DNA of 64,000 bases from assembly GCF_007362775.1 (NCBI RefSeq), contig NZ_CP041692.1, positions 2,790,001 to 2,854,000 on the forward strand. The letters run 5' to 3'. How positions within the stretch are numbered: position 1 is the first letter of the stretch; every line of letters starts with the position of its first letter. The notes below the pieces were generated by a model. That model saw nothing but the letters and a program-made list of their open reading frames with translations. It did no database searches and had not been told where the DNA came from. Positions 9,324 to 18,528 of this stretch are shown here, in pieces. The position numbers were made by a program, and so were the translations under genes. The stretch comes from Microlunatus elymi. Lineage in GTDB: Bacteria > Actinomycetota > Actinomycetes > Propionibacteriales > Propionibacteriaceae.

Positions 9324-9337
9324 TTACTCACGAGTAA
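9324..9337 (-). promoter_or_regulatory. Palindromic operator in front of fadA-fadB
   Basis: TTACTCACGAGTAA has perfect 6-base arms around AC and ends nine bases before the fadA ATG. Its size and symmetry suit a TetR-type dimer of the kind that commonly controls actinobacterial fatty-acid genes. No regulator gene is adjacent. The palindrome is directly visible; the regulator is inferred. Confidence 0.5.
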
Positions 9338-9394
9338 CAACGGCGCGCGAGGGGTTGTCGAGGTCCGATTTCAGCCGCCCAGGAGCAGCGGACG

Positions 9395-10729
9395 TCACGC
9401 GTCCACGAGCAGCGGAGTGATCAGCGGAACGACGATCTCACGCTGCCAGGGTCGAGCCCCGAAACCGCCGAGCAGATCGTTCACACTCCGCTCGGTGAGC
9501 TCGGTCGGCGGCCGCCAGGTCAACCGGCGCAGGTAATCGGGGGTGAGCAGATTCTCTGCCGGCAGGTTCAGTTCCTCGGCCTTGTCGGCCAGCGCGTCCC
9601 GTACCCGGTAGAGCCGGGCGGCTGCGACCGGATCCTTCCCGGCCCACAGCCGGGCCTGCTGCGGCGGGCCGGACGCGTGCCGGTGCAGCGCGGGCAGCTC
9701 GCGCTCCGACAGCGCCAGCGCACGTTCCAGAGCGGCGACCCAGTTGGCCCGATAGCGAGCGGCGGCGCGGCGATTGAAACCCGGCACCTCCCGGAGCGAG
9801 GAAGCCGACGGGTTGCGGATCGCGGCCAGTTCGGTGATCGCAGAGTCCGGCAGGATCCGACCGGGTGCGTTGTCGGTGCGGCGGGCGATCTGGTCGCGGC
9901 TGTGCCACAGCTCGGCCACGATCGCCAGCCCGCGCCGCGACCGGATCTTGTGAATGCCCGACGTCCGGCGCCACGGGTCGGGCCGGACCGCGGCCGGCCG
10001 TCCGGCGCCGGCCGCGAGCCAGGCGAACTCCTGCCGGGCCCACTCGTCCTTGCCGGCCCGAACGAGTTGCTCGGCCAGCGCGTCACGCAGTTCGACCAGC
10101 AACTCGACGTCGAGGGCGGCGTAGTTCAGCCACTCCCGGGGCAGCGGCCGGGTGGACCAGTCGGCGGCGGAGTGCTCCTTGAGCAGCCGGACCGAGAACA
10201 CCTCCTCGATCAGGGTGCCGAGATTGACCCTCGGATAGCCGAGCAGCCGACCGGCCAGTTCGGTGTCGAACAACCGCTGCGGAATCAGGTTGACCTCGGC
10301 CAGACACGGCAGGTCCTGGTTGGCGGCGTGGATGTCCCACTCGGCGTCCTCGATCGCCTCGGCCAGGTTGCTCAGATCGGCCAACGGCCGGGTACGCGAC
10401 GATCTGGTCCGAGTGCCGGCGGCTTCGCCGTGGCTGATGCCATCCGCGGCGGCGGCCTCGGCCAGGGCGACCGGGTCGATCAGGAAGGTGCCGGCATCGT
10501 GGCGGCGAAGTTGAATCAGGTAGGCCCGCTGGCTGTAGCGGAAACCGTGGGCGCGTTCGGCGTCGATCGCGACCGGTCCGCTGCCGCCGGCGAGTGCGTT
10601 GATCGCCGTACGGAGTCCGGCCATCTCGCCGATCACCTCGCCGAGGCCCTCGGACGGCTCGTTCAGGACCCGTACCTCGGGGGGATCGGCCTCGGGCGCG
10701 TCGGAATCGTCGGCTCCCGCGCGGGTCAC
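9395..10729 (-). CDS. Ribonuclease D family 3'-5' exonuclease with HRDC domain
   Basis: The 444-residue protein carries a DEDD exonuclease domain (VAIDAERAHGFRYSQRAYLIQL with the first Asp-x-Glu pair, DIHAANQDLPCL, and WLNYAALDVELLVELRDAL with the last Asp). It is followed by an HRDC helical domain (~residues 240-330, where SGIHKIRSRRGLAIVAELW opens the segment) and a C-terminal extension. It trims RNA 3' ends such as tRNA precursors. The GTG at 10729 overlaps the stop of the DUF3000 gene (GTGA), which decides the start. The frame is open further upstream but only as a shadow of DUF3000. Residues ~100-120 (SHGEAAGTRTRSSRTR) look like an inserted loop. Confidence 0.88.
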   Translation of the reverse strand: MTRAGADDSDAPEADPPEVRVLNEPSEGLGEVIGEMAGLRTAINALAGGSGPVAIDAERAHGFRYSQRAYLIQLRRHDAGTFLIDPVALAEAAAADGISHGEAAGTRTRSSRTRPLADLSNLAEAIEDAEWDIHAANQDLPCLAEVNLIPQRLFDTELAGRLLGYPRVNLGTLIEEVFSVRLLKEHSAADWSTRPLPREWLNYAALDVELLVELRDALAEQLVRAGKDEWARQEFAWLAAGAGRPAAVRPDPWRRTSGIHKIRSRRGLAIVAELWHSRDQIARRTDNAPGRILPDSAITELAAIRNPSASSLREVPGFNRRAAARYRANWVAALERALALSERELPALHRHASGPPQQARLWAGKDPVAAARLYRVRDALADKAEELNLPAENLLTPDYLRRLTWRPPTELTERSVNDLLGGFGARPWQREIVVPLITPLLVDA

Positions 10730-11337
10730 CGTTGCCGACCGGTCCGTCCCTGCGGCGACCGCCGGGACGGCATCGAGACGACCCCTTCGGGCAGCGGCGG
10801 CAGACCTGCGGTCATGCACAACAACTCGGCCCAGCCGGTCAGATGCGGAGTGATCGGCTCGCCATCCTCGATCTCCGGGGTCCAGGAGGCGCGGATCTCG
10901 ACCTCGGCGCGCGGCGGTTCGTCGGCCATCCCGCCGAACGATTCGCTGGACACCGAGGTGACCGTCCCGCTGGGCGAGTGGAAGCCGGCCTGATGGCCGG
11001 TCAACGCGTCGATCAGCCAACTCCAGCCCACCGATCCGAGCAGAGGATCGGTGACCATCTCGGGGTCGACCTCGGCGCGGGCGAAGGTGACCAGCCGGAA
11101 GGTGCCGCCCCAGGCGGCGTTGCCGGCGGGATCGTGCAGCAACACCAGCCGGCCGCTGCCCACCTCGTCGCCGCCGATCACCACGTCCGCGGTGATGGCA
11201 GCGGCGAACGGCGCAATCCGTTGTGGTGCAGGGATCTCCTCGATCTGCAGCTCGGGGCGCCAACTGGCAGACCGGATCTGCCGCAGGACTGTCTGGAAGC
11301 CGTCCGGCGGTGCCGGCTTCACCTGGTTCGCACCCAC
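10726..11337 (-). CDS. DUF3000 family protein
   Basis: The 203-residue cytosolic protein matches the actinobacterial DUF3000 family by its signature [22 protein letters not shown] and by its constant neighbourhood upstream of RNase D and near hemE. No biochemical role is established for the family. Starts at 11367 and 11337 (both GTG) are possible; the second fits family length and leaves a 70-bp divergent promoter region with hemE. The C-terminus ends in a basic tail ([13 protein letters not shown]). Overlap with the RNase D start implies coupled expression. Confidence 0.82.
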   Translation of the reverse strand: MGANQVKPAPPDGFQTVLRQIRSASWRPELQIEEIPAPQRIAPFAAAITADVVIGGDEVGSGRLVLLHDPAGNAAWGGTFRLVTFARAEVDPEMVTDPLLGSVGWSWLIDALTGHQAGFHSPSGTVTSVSSESFGGMADEPPRAEVEIRASWTPEIEDGEPITPHLTGWAELLCMTAGLPPLPEGVVSMPSRRSPQGRTGRQR

Positions 11338-11407
11338 GGCTGAGAGCCTATTCCGCGGCACCCACACCCGATCGTCTCGACGCGCCGCCCGTGAAAAGAT
11401 TCAGCAC

Positions 11408-12520
11408 GTGTCCGCCACCGAACCTGCCCACTCCGCTACCTATGCCCGGCCCGCCGCTGCCGTACCGCCGGACTCGGCGGAGCCGGTGCTGCTGGCCGCG
11501 GCGCGGCGGCGGCAGGGCGAACGGCTGCCGATCTGGTTCATGCGGCAGGCCGGCCGATCGCTGCCCGAGTATCACCGGGTCCGTGAGGGGGTCGGCATGC
11601 TGGAGGCCTGCGCCCGGCCGGAGCTGGTGACCGAGATCACCCTGCAGCCGGTCCGCCGCTACGGCGTCGACGGTGCGGTGCTCTACAGCGACATCGTGGT
11701 GCCGCTGCGGGTCGCCGGGATCGACGTGGACATCGTCGCCGGCACCGGCCCGGTGATCGCCGAGCCGATCCGCAGCCGCGGCGATCTGGATCGGGTTCGT
11801 CCGCTGGATCCGGGCCGTGCCGACTTTGTCGCCGAGTCGGTCCGGCTGCTGGTGGCCGAACTCGGCCCGATCCCGCTGATCGGCTTCGCCGGTGCCCCGT
11901 TCACCCTGGCCAGCTACCTGATCGAGGGTGGTCCGAGCAAGGACTACGCCCGCACCAAGGCGATGATGGTCGGCGATCCCGAGTTGTGGCACGACCTCTG
12001 CGGCCGGCTGGCGGACATCGCCGCGACGTTCCTGACCGTGCAGGTCGAGGCCGGTGCGCAGATCGTGCAGCTGTTCGACTCCTGGGCGGGCAGCCTGGCG
12101 CCGGTCGATTACCTCCGCTTCGTCCAGCCGCATTCGGCGGCGGTGCTGGCCCGGGCGGCGGCACTGGGAGTGCCGAGCATTCACTTCGGGGTCGGCACCG
12201 GCGAGTTGCTGCCGGCGATGGCCGCGGCCGGACCGGACGTGGTCGGTGTCGACTGGCGGGTGCCGCTGGCCGAGGCCAGCCTCCGGATCGGGCCGGATCA
12301 TGCGGTTCAGGGCAATCTCGATCCGGCCCTGCTGCAGGCGCCCTGGCCGGTGCTCGCCGAACGGGTTCGCGACGTCATCCGCTCCGGAGCTCATGCGCCG
12401 GGGCACATCTTCAACCTCGGGCACGGGGTGCCGCCGAACGCCGACCCGGACGTGCTGACGAAGATCGTCGAGCTGGTGCATGCCGAAGGGCCGGCGTTGC
12501 GGGCCGAGGCGCTGGTGTGA
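11408..12520 (+). CDS. hemE: Uroporphyrinogen decarboxylase
   Basis: The enzyme removes the four acetate carboxyls of uroporphyrinogen III to give coproporphyrinogen III. The signature [19 protein letters not shown] near residue 40 includes the substrate-binding Arg residues. [32 protein letters not shown] and [14 protein letters not shown] complete the barrel. There are 370 residues from a GTG at 11408; an N-terminal Ala/Pro-rich tail of ~30 residues precedes the conserved core. It is first in the operon hemE-hemY-hemQ, and its stop overlaps the next start. Confidence 0.96.
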   Translation: MSATEPAHSATYARPAAAVPPDSAEPVLLAAARRRQGERLPIWFMRQAGRSLPEYHRVREGVGMLEACARPELVTEITLQPVRRYGVDGAVLYSDIVVPLRVAGIDVDIVAGTGPVIAEPIRSRGDLDRVRPLDPGRADFVAESVRLLVAELGPIPLIGFAGAPFTLASYLIEGGPSKDYARTKAMMVGDPELWHDLCGRLADIAATFLTVQVEAGAQIVQLFDSWAGSLAPVDYLRFVQPHSAAVLARAAALGVPSIHFGVGTGELLPAMAAAGPDVVGVDWRVPLAEASLRIGPDHAVQGNLDPALLQAPWPVLAERVRDVIRSGAHAPGHIFNLGHGVPPNADPDVLTKIVELVHAEGPALRAEALV

Positions 12521-14010
12521 CCCGAACGATCCTGGTGGTCGGCGGCGGCATCACCGGTCTGGTCGCCGCCCGCCGGCTCAGCGAGCAGACCGACGCCGAG
12601 ATCATCGTCTGCGAGTCCTCGCCCCGGCTCGGCGGCAAACTCAACGGGGTAGCGCTGGACGACCTCGGCGACCTTGATCAACAACTGGCGCTGCAGGATC
12701 CTGAGCAAGGCGGCGGACCGCAACGCAACCCACTCGACACTGAGTTCACCGTGGACGCCGGCGCCGAATCGCTGCTGGCCCGCCGACCGGAAGGTCTGCA
12801 GTTGATCACCGAGTTGGGACTCGATGATCAACGCGTGCATCCCACCGCGTCACGGGCACAAGCCTTCCTGGCCGGGCAGATCAGGTCGCTGCCGCCGAGC
12901 AACCTGGGCGTGCCGACCGATCTCGACGCGCTGCGCGGCTACCTGACCGACGCCGGGCTGGACCGGGCCCGTACCGAAGTTGATCTTGATGCACCGCCGC
13001 TGACCGGCGACGTGGAGATCGGCCGGTACGTGGCGACGAGGTTCGGCGACGAGGTCACCGACCGGGTGCTGGAGCCGATGCTCGGCGGGGTGTACGCGGG
13101 GCAGTCCCGCCGGCTTTCCTTCCAGGCTGTGCATCCGGCCCTGTTCACCGAGGCCTCGCGGGGCGGTTCGCTGCTGGCCGCAGCGCAGCGGGTGGCAGCA
13201 GCGGCGAAACGCAGCAATGATCACGGCACCGGTGACGAAGGTGTCGCGCCGCCGGTGTTCGCCGGGCTCATCGGCGGCGTGAACCGGTTGATCGGCGCGC
13301 TCGTTGCTGATCTTGAACGTCGCGGCGTCAAGATCCTGACTCGGGCCACGGTGCGGTCGCTCACGCGGAAGTCCGGACGGTACGAGGTGATCACCGGTCC
13401 GGTCCCGCAGCCGAAGTTGATCATGGCCGACCGGGTGCTGCTGGCCATCCCGGCAGCACCGACCGCGCGGCTGCTCACCGGCTTGTCGCCCGCGGCGGCG
13501 GCCGGACTGGCCGAGATCCCGTACGCGTCGATGGCGGTGATCACCTTCGTGCTGGCCGGAGCCGAGCTGCAGGGTTCGGGGCTGCTGGTGCCGCCGGGGG
13601 AGTTGCCGACGATCAAGGCGTTCACCTACTCGTCCAACAAATGGGACTGGATCAGGGAGCGGGCCGAGGCCGATTTCGGACCCGGCACGGCCGTGGTCCG
13701 GGCCAGCGTCGGCAGATTCGGCGAGGAACAGCTGTTGCAGGTCGATGATCAACAACTGGCTCGCCGAACACTCGCCGAGGCGCGCGGATTCGTGCCGGGT
13801 TTCCAGAGCGTGCGACCGCTACGGGTCCGGGTGCAACGCTGGGGCGGCGGCCTGCCGCAGTACCTGCTGGACCATCGCCGCCGGATCGCCGACATCCGGA
13901 CCGCGGTCGCGGAGCTGGACGGCATCGCGATCGCCGGCGCGTACACCGACGGCGTCGGCCTGCCCGCGTGCATGGCCAGCGCAACCGCCGCCGCCGACAC
14001 CCTCCTCTGA
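12517..14010 (+). CDS. hemY: Coproporphyrinogen III / protoporphyrinogen oxidase (HemY type)
   Basis: This FAD enzyme oxidises the porphyrinogen ring. In actinobacteria HemY (CgoX) acts on coproporphyrinogen III, which fits the hemQ gene beside it. The FAD dinucleotide fold is at residue ~5 ([15 protein letters not shown]), with [24 protein letters not shown] and the C-terminal [23 protein letters not shown] at 12517 overlaps the hemE stop (GTGA). Two Asp/Gln/Gly-rich loops, after ALDDLG (~residues 48-68) and near [12 protein letters not shown], look like lineage insertions. 497 residues; substrate choice rests on context. Confidence 0.92.
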   Translation: MTRTILVVGGGITGLVAARRLSEQTDAEIIVCESSPRLGGKLNGVALDDLGDLDQQLALQDPEQGGGPQRNPLDTEFTVDAGAESLLARRPEGLQLITELGLDDQRVHPTASRAQAFLAGQIRSLPPSNLGVPTDLDALRGYLTDAGLDRARTEVDLDAPPLTGDVEIGRYVATRFGDEVTDRVLEPMLGGVYAGQSRRLSFQAVHPALFTEASRGGSLLAAAQRVAAAAKRSNDHGTGDEGVAPPVFAGLIGGVNRLIGALVADLERRGVKILTRATVRSLTRKSGRYEVITGPVPQPKLIMADRVLLAIPAAPTARLLTGLSPAAAAGLAEIPYASMAVITFVLAGAELQGSGLLVPPGELPTIKAFTYSSNKWDWIRERAEADFGPGTAVVRASVGRFGEEQLLQVDDQQLARRTLAEARGFVPGFQSVRPLRVRVQRWGGGLPQYLLDHRRRIADIRTAVAELDGIAIAGAYTDGVGLPACMASATAAADTLL

Positions 14011-14016
14011 CCGACT

Positions 14017-14057
14017 TGTCAGAAGGTGGTGGCCTATAGCCCAACCACCTTCTGACA
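14017..14057. repeat. Inverted repeat with CTATAG centre between hemY and hemQ
   Basis: Exact 14-base arms (TGTCAGAAGGTGGT and its complement) flank a 13-base loop containing CCTATAGCC. It starts seven bases after the hemY stop. Its outer motif ACTTGTCAG and central CTATAG match the hairpin at 38492-38541, and a half-copy GACTTGTCAG sits at 14799-14808. It could attenuate read-through into hemQ. Confidence 0.7.
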
Positions 14058-14114
14058 GCTCGGAACCGGAGCGCAGAATGGGGGCGACGTTGACGATGAA
14101 CGGAAGGAACTGCG

Positions 14115-14795
14115 GTGAAGGCGCGGGAGATCAATGACACGATCCGCTACACGATGTGGTCGGTGTTCCGCCGGCCGAAGCGGCCCGAGGGGGATCCGGC
14201 GGAGCTCGCCGCAGATGCGTTGGCCGACATCGAGAAGGCCGCGGACGGCGAGGATCTGACCATCCGCGGCTGGTACGACGTGGCCGGGTTGCGGGCTGAC
14301 GCGGATCTCCTGGTCTGGTGGCACGCCCCGGACATTCAGGTGCTGCAGGATGCCTATCTCGCGTTCCGTCGATCGGCGCTGGGTGATCAACTGGAGTCAG
14401 TCTGGTCGCAGGCCGCGCTGCATCGGCCCGCCGAGTTCAACAAGGGCCACGTGCCGGCGTTCATGTCCGGCGAGGACCCCAAGGCGTACGTCTGCGTGTA
14501 CCCGTTCGTCCGCTCGTACGAGTGGTATCTGCTGCCCGACGCCGAACGGCGCAAGATGCTGGCCGAGCACGGCATGATGGCGCGTCCGTTCCCGGGAGTC
14601 CGGGCCAACACGGTGTCCTCGTTCGCGCTCGGCGACTACGAGTGGATGCTGGCCTTCGAGTCCGACGAACTGCATCAGATCGTCGACCTGATGCGCGAAC
14701 TGCGCAAGGCGGAGGCGCGCCGGCACACCCGCGCCGAGACCCCCTTCTACACCGGCCGCCGGCGCGAACTCGCCGACATCGTCGCCACCTGGTAA
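14115..14795 (+). CDS. hemQ: Coproheme decarboxylase (HemQ/ChdC, chlorite-dismutase family)
   Basis: The enzyme decarboxylates coproheme III to haem b, the last step of the coproporphyrin-dependent pathway of Gram-positives. The 226 residues carry REINDTIRYTMWSVF at the N-terminus, the GWYDVAGLRADADLLVWW strand and FVRSYEWYLLPDAERRKML with the conserved Tyr of the HemQ group; the proximal-His loop is around residue 155-165. The GTG at 14115 follows GGAAGGAA. It is transcribed with hemE-hemY, beyond the hairpin at 14017-14057. Together they imply a coproporphyrin ferrochelatase elsewhere in the genome; none is seen here. Confidence 0.95.
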   Translation: MKAREINDTIRYTMWSVFRRPKRPEGDPAELAADALADIEKAADGEDLTIRGWYDVAGLRADADLLVWWHAPDIQVLQDAYLAFRRSALGDQLESVWSQAALHRPAEFNKGHVPAFMSGEDPKAYVCVYPFVRSYEWYLLPDAERRKMLAEHGMMARPFPGVRANTVSSFALGDYEWMLAFESDELHQIVDLMRELRKAEARRHTRAETPFYTGRRRELADIVATW

Positions 14796-14812
14796 GCCGA
14801 CTTGTCAGTGGG

Positions 14813-15250
14813 TTATTCCGCGGGTTCCAGGGACAGGCTGATGGAGTTGATGCAGTAGCGCAGGTCGGTGGGGGTGTTGTAGCCCTCGCCCTCGAAGACG
14901 TGGCCCAGGTGCGAGTCGCAGGCTGAGCAGCGTACCTCGACCCGGCGCATGCCCAGCGAGTCGTCGGTGATGTAGCGGACCCGGTCCTCCGCCAGTGGGG
15001 CGAAGAAGGACGGCCAACCGCAGTGGCTCTCGAACTTCTCGTCACTGCGGAACAACTCGGCACCGCAAGCCCGGCAGCGGTAGACGCCCGCGGTCTTGGT
15101 GTCTGTGTACTCGCCGGTGAACGGCCGCTCGGTGCCGGCTTCGCGCAGGACGTGGAACTCGGCGGCGCTGAGCTGCCGGCGCCACTCGTCCTCGGACTTG
15201 ATGATCTTGCCCACGCCGGCGGCTGGGGACTGGTTCTGTTCGGTGGTCAT
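14813..15250 (-). CDS. msrB: Peptide-methionine (R)-S-oxide reductase
   Basis: It reduces methionine-R-sulfoxide in proteins. The 145-residue form has both zinc pairs (CRAC near 72, CSAC near 120), [11 protein letters not shown], and the catalytic Cys in [12 protein letters not shown] at 15250 has a near-perfect AGGAGGAAG ribosome site. It converges on hemQ, separated by 17 bp that hold the half-copy GACTTGTCAG. It is a single gene with a long divergent upstream region. Confidence 0.96.
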   Translation of the reverse strand: MTTEQNQSPAAGVGKIIKSEDEWRRQLSAAEFHVLREAGTERPFTGEYTDTKTAGVYRCRACGAELFRSDEKFESHCGWPSFFAPLAEDRVRYITDDSLGMRRVEVRCSACDSHLGHVFEGEGYNTPTDLRYCINSISLSLEPAE

Positions 15251-15649
15251 ATCGCTTCCTCCTACGTCGATCCGCCCGGTGCAACACACGCAGCCCGCGG
15301 GACGTTCCCGCCTCAGCGTACGCGGGAACCGGCGACCGGATCTCGGGCGGTGAAGGTCCGCCGGAGCCTCCACGGCGCGAGCTTGGATTCGGGACGGCAC
15401 GGAGAAGATTCCTGGAGCAGGGAGCCGAACACGCTCCCGCGCGAATCGCAGGCGGCTAGACACCCATAGACCGTCCGCGAGCGCCGGAACCTCCTTGGAT
15501 CCGCGAGCGCGGCCCGTGGTCGGGCTGGGGGCTGAGAACTCGACTCGTGCTGGAGAGTTGCCGCGGCTCGCCGGCTCACGGATGTCCGAATTCCCGGATC
15601 CGAAAGAGAGCGGGCCGCGGACCGGCCAGGGCGGATAGGGTGAGGGCTC
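15251..15649. other. Divergent intergenic region, no gene seen
   Basis: This 399-bp stretch separates msrB from the LigD-type polymerase gene and must hold both promoters. I see no RNA gene, no convincing small frame and no strong palindrome. A short direct repeat CCGCGAGCGC occurs twice (around 15475 and 15500). Confidence 0.5.
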
Positions 15650-16732
15650 ATGGCGACCCCGAAGGCCGAGTTGACCATCGGCGACCGCACCGTCGCGGTA
15701 TCGAGTCCGGACAAGATCTACTTCCCCGAACCGGGGCTGACCAAGATCGACATCGTCAACTACGTGGTCGCGGTCGGCGACGGCATCCTGCCGGCGTTGA
15801 AGGATCGGCCGACCACGATGGAGCGTTGGCCGGGCGGCTTCCGGGAGGGCGCCAAGCTGAGCACCCGCGCCGACCCGCGCGGGGACGCGTTCTATCAGAA
15901 GCGGGCACCGAAGAACACGCCGGACTGGGTACGCACGGCCGAGATCACCTTTCCCTCCGGCCGGACCGCCGAGGAGGTCTGCCCGCACGACCTGGCCAGC
16001 ATCGTCTGGATGGCCAACCTCGGCACGCTGCGCTATCACCCCTGGGCGGTGTCGGCACCCGACACCGACAAGGTTGATCAACTTCGCATCGATCTTGATC
16101 CCCAGCCCGGTACGGATTTCGCCGACGCGATCGAGCCCGCGTACGAGTTGCGGCAGGTACTGGACGAGATCGGATTGACCGGTTTCTGCAAGACCAGCGG
16201 CGGCCGCGGCATCCATGTCTTCGTACCGATCAAACCGGACTTCGGCTTCATCGAGGCGCGGCATGCGGTGATCGCGGTCGGCCGCGAGCTGGCGCGTCGG
16301 ATGCCGGAGCAGGTGACCGTCGACTGGTGGAAGGAAGAACGCGGGGAGCGGATCTTCATCGACTTCAACCAGATGGCCCGCGATCGGACGATCAGTTCGG
16401 CCTACTCGATCCGGCCGACGCCGAACGCGCGGGTGTCGGCGCCGTTGCAGTGGGACGAGCTGCGCGACTGCCGGCCGGACGACTTCACCGTGCAGACCAT
16501 GATCACCAGGTTCGCCGACGGCGGTGATCGGTGGGCCGACTTCTATCGCGGTCAGCCCGGTGATCTTGCTGCCGCCCTCGAGCTCTATCTGCGCGATGAA
16601 CGTGATCATGGTCTGGGCGAGCTGCCGTACCCGCCGGACTACCCCAAGATGCCCGGCGAGCCGCCCAGAGTCCAACCCAGCAAGAAGGTCGCCGGCCACT
16701 GGGACGAACAGGGCAACAGAATCGAGTCGTAG
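15650..16732 (+). CDS. Stand-alone LigD-type primase-polymerase (NHEJ)
   Basis: The 360-residue protein is the archaeo-eukaryotic primase-type polymerase domain that in LigD fills gaps and adds nucleotides during non-homologous end joining. Landmarks are [26 protein letters not shown] opening, RWPGGF, the catalytic Asp pair in [23 protein letters not shown], and the third Asp in [22 protein letters not shown]. No ligase or phosphoesterase domain is fused and no ku gene is adjacent. It starts with ATG and ends three bases before the convergent reductase gene. Role in NHEJ is from family knowledge; whether it has partners elsewhere is unknown. Confidence 0.9.
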   Translation: MATPKAELTIGDRTVAVSSPDKIYFPEPGLTKIDIVNYVVAVGDGILPALKDRPTTMERWPGGFREGAKLSTRADPRGDAFYQKRAPKNTPDWVRTAEITFPSGRTAEEVCPHDLASIVWMANLGTLRYHPWAVSAPDTDKVDQLRIDLDPQPGTDFADAIEPAYELRQVLDEIGLTGFCKTSGGRGIHVFVPIKPDFGFIEARHAVIAVGRELARRMPEQVTVDWWKEERGERIFIDFNQMARDRTISSAYSIRPTPNARVSAPLQWDELRDCRPDDFTVQTMITRFADGGDRWADFYRGQPGDLAAALELYLRDERDHGLGELPYPPDYPKMPGEPPRVQPSKKVAGHWDEQGNRIES

Positions 16733-16735
16733 CTC

Positions 16736-17515
16736 TCAGGAGTGCGCGCGGTGGCCGCGGAGATAGCGCAGCAGCAGGGCTTGATCGTCGGCGGCGATGC
16801 AATGCGCCAGCTCGTACGGTTCCGGCTCGAGCAGGGCGCCGGCGGTGGTGCGGCTGGCGTGGCCCCCGATCACCAGCGGCGACAGGGTCAGGCAGATCTC
16901 GTCCACCAAACCCGCGGCATGCAGTTGGCGGCTCAGGTGCGGTCCGCCCTCGCAGAGCACGCGACGCAGTCCGCGGTCGGCCAGCGCGGTGATCAACTCC
17001 TTGCAGGGCACCAGATCATGATCATCCAACTCGATCAACTCGACATGATCAGGCGTCGGTCGAGCCTCGCCGGTGGCATGCGGTGCGATCAAGATCACCG
17101 GGCCGCCCTGCTCGCCGGCCGCCGGTCGAGCGAGATCATCAGGCAGGTCCCGACTGCGGGAGATGATCGCCAACGTCGGGTACGGTGCCAACCCGAGCCG
17201 AGACCTCAGCTCGCGTTGCCAGGGTTCAAGATCAACAGCCCGGTAGTGCTCGGCCCGAGCAGTCCCGGCGCCGATCAAGATCACGTCGGCATGCGCGCGT
17301 TGCAGCGCGAACACCTTGCGATCGCTGGCGGTGTTGATGCTGCCGGACCGACCGTCCGGACCCTGAGCCGCCCCGTCCAGGGTGCTGACGAAGTTGGTCC
17401 GCACCCAAGCCCGATCGCCGGGATCGGGATGCCGGTACAGCTCGGAGAGCCCCGCATCGGTGATCGAATCGCGGGACACGCCCGGGCCGGCGAGCAGGTG
17501 ATAGCTGGTGGTCAC
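16736..17515 (-). CDS. RibD C-terminal-like reductase
   Basis: The 259-residue protein has the dihydrofolate-reductase-like fold of the RibD reductase domain: WVRTNFVSTLDGAAQG, ADVILIGAGTARAEHY, and the C-terminal RVLCEGGPHLSRQLHAAGLVDEICLTLSPLVIGG. The deaminase domain of bifunctional RibD is absent, so riboflavin synthesis is not implied. Stand-alone members are NADPH reductases of mostly unknown substrate. GTG at 17515 is chosen because homology begins there; the frame is open back to 17689, across the operator region. Asp/His-rich LIELDDHDLVPCKE is encoded by GATCATGATC words. Confidence 0.82.
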   Translation of the reverse strand: MTTSYHLLAGPGVSRDSITDAGLSELYRHPDPGDRAWVRTNFVSTLDGAAQGPDGRSGSINTASDRKVFALQRAHADVILIGAGTARAEHYRAVDLEPWQRELRSRLGLAPYPTLAIISRSRDLPDDLARPAAGEQGGPVILIAPHATGEARPTPDHVELIELDDHDLVPCKELITALADRGLRRVLCEGGPHLSRQLHAAGLVDEICLTLSPLVIGGHASRTTAGALLEPEPYELAHCIAADDQALLLRYLRGHRAHS

Positions 17516-17613
17516 GGCTTCGACCCTAACGGGAGCTTGTACGCGGCCAGGCTTTCGGGCAGCGCCCCGCAGCCGACCTCGGGCGGCGGGGACTCGTACG
17601 GGCTGGACGTTTT

Positions 17614-17679
17614 CCAACCACGGTTGGCAAATTCGCTCCGATTCGGGCGTGCGATCGTTCGTTTGGCAACCACGGTTGG
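17614..17679 (-). promoter_or_regulatory. Twin CAACCACGGTTG operators
   Basis: Two copies of the dyad CAACC-AC-GGTTG (CCAACCACGGTTGG at 17614-17627, GCAACCACGGTTGG at 17666-17679) lie 52 bp apart upstream of the reductase gene. Their flanks are inverted: TTTCC and GCAAA at the first, TTTGG and GGAAAA at the second. The dyad core resembles CAACCAGGGTTG in the sodA operator (2027-2038). Likely binding sites for a dimeric regulator; alternatively the pair folds as one large hairpin ending the sulfur operon. Confidence 0.55.
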
Positions 17680-17714
17680 AAAACGGCACGCAGCCGCCGC
17701 CGGTTCAATCGCAG

Positions 17715-18503
17715 TCAGGCGCCGACCACGGCGAGTTGTGGGCGCTGGTCACCGACGAGCGACTCGAGGTCGACCAGATCCATCGCGGAGACCACGTACC
17801 GGCTGATGATGGCCTGCAGCAGCTCCGACTCGGCACCCAGCGGCGCGGACACGGCGATCGCACCGGACTCGTACGCCAGACGGGCCTGGTGCAGGTAGTC
17901 CTCGGTCGGGCTCAGGTACCAGCTGCCGACGGCCACGTGCCGACGACCCTGCGCGTGCAGCGTACGTACAGCCTCGGCGGCGGTCGGTCCGTGATCACCG
18001 CCGAAGGCCGTCACCGACGGCAGCTTGTGGTGACCTGCCCAGGCGCGAGCGCGGCGGGCCACGATCGCATGACTGCGAACGTCCTGGCCGGCGTCGGAGA
18101 GGAAGACCAGCCCGTCCAGCTCGGTCACCCGCCGGGTCCGCAGCGCGGACCGCAGCCGACGATCGACCACCGACAGCAACTGCGGATCGGGTCCGATCGG
18201 CTTGGAGGCGACCACCTGCAGCCCGGGATGCGCGGCCCGGATCGCGGTCAGCATCGAACCGAGATCATCTCCGCCGCCGAAGGCGTCGGCGAGCTCCAAC
18301 GGCGTCAGCACGATCTCGGTCACGCCGCGCTGGGTGAGCTTGTTGATCACGTTCAGCGCGGTCGGCGGGTTGTCCATGAATGCGGCGTGGACATCGAGCT
18401 CCGGGCGCAGTTCGGTGAGTCCGACCCGAAGAGCCTGACTGACTTGGGCCACCCGTGGCTCGGCGCCACCACGGCCCAGCAAGATCAGGGACGGCGCGGT
18501 CAT
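17715..18503 (-). CDS. CbiX/sirohydrochlorin chelatase-like protein lacking the usual metal-binding His
   Basis: Position at the end of the sulfite reductase operon and the CbiX-like two-lobed layout (262 residues) suggest the protein that inserts iron into sirohydrochlorin for sirohaem. In typical CbiX/SirB the first lobe starts with a strand ending in HG and later has GxHxxxD. Here these read LILLGRGGAEPR and DAFGGGDDLGSML, so both His ligands are missing. The second half (GWLYLSPTEDYLHQ-like stretch WYLSPTEDYL) keeps an Asp. It starts at ATG 18503 after GGAAGC. It may be a divergent chelatase with other ligands or a non-catalytic sirohaem carrier; the fold call is moderate. Confidence 0.65.
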   Translation of the reverse strand: MTAPSLILLGRGGAEPRVAQVSQALRVGLTELRPELDVHAAFMDNPPTALNVINKLTQRGVTEIVLTPLELADAFGGGDDLGSMLTAIRAAHPGLQVVASKPIGPDPQLLSVVDRRLRSALRTRRVTELDGLVFLSDAGQDVRSHAIVARRARAWAGHHKLPSVTAFGGDHGPTAAEAVRTLHAQGRRHVAVGSWYLSPTEDYLHQARLAYESGAIAVSAPLGAESELLQAIISRYVVSAMDLVDLESLVGDQRPQLAVVGA

Positions 18504-18528
18504 TGTGCTTCCTTTCTCACGCTTGCTC

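Noticed and set aside
15251-15649. Possible small RNA or small protein gene in the msrB/LigD gap
   Set aside because: No stable hairpin with T-run and no frame with ribosome site and family resemblance was seen.
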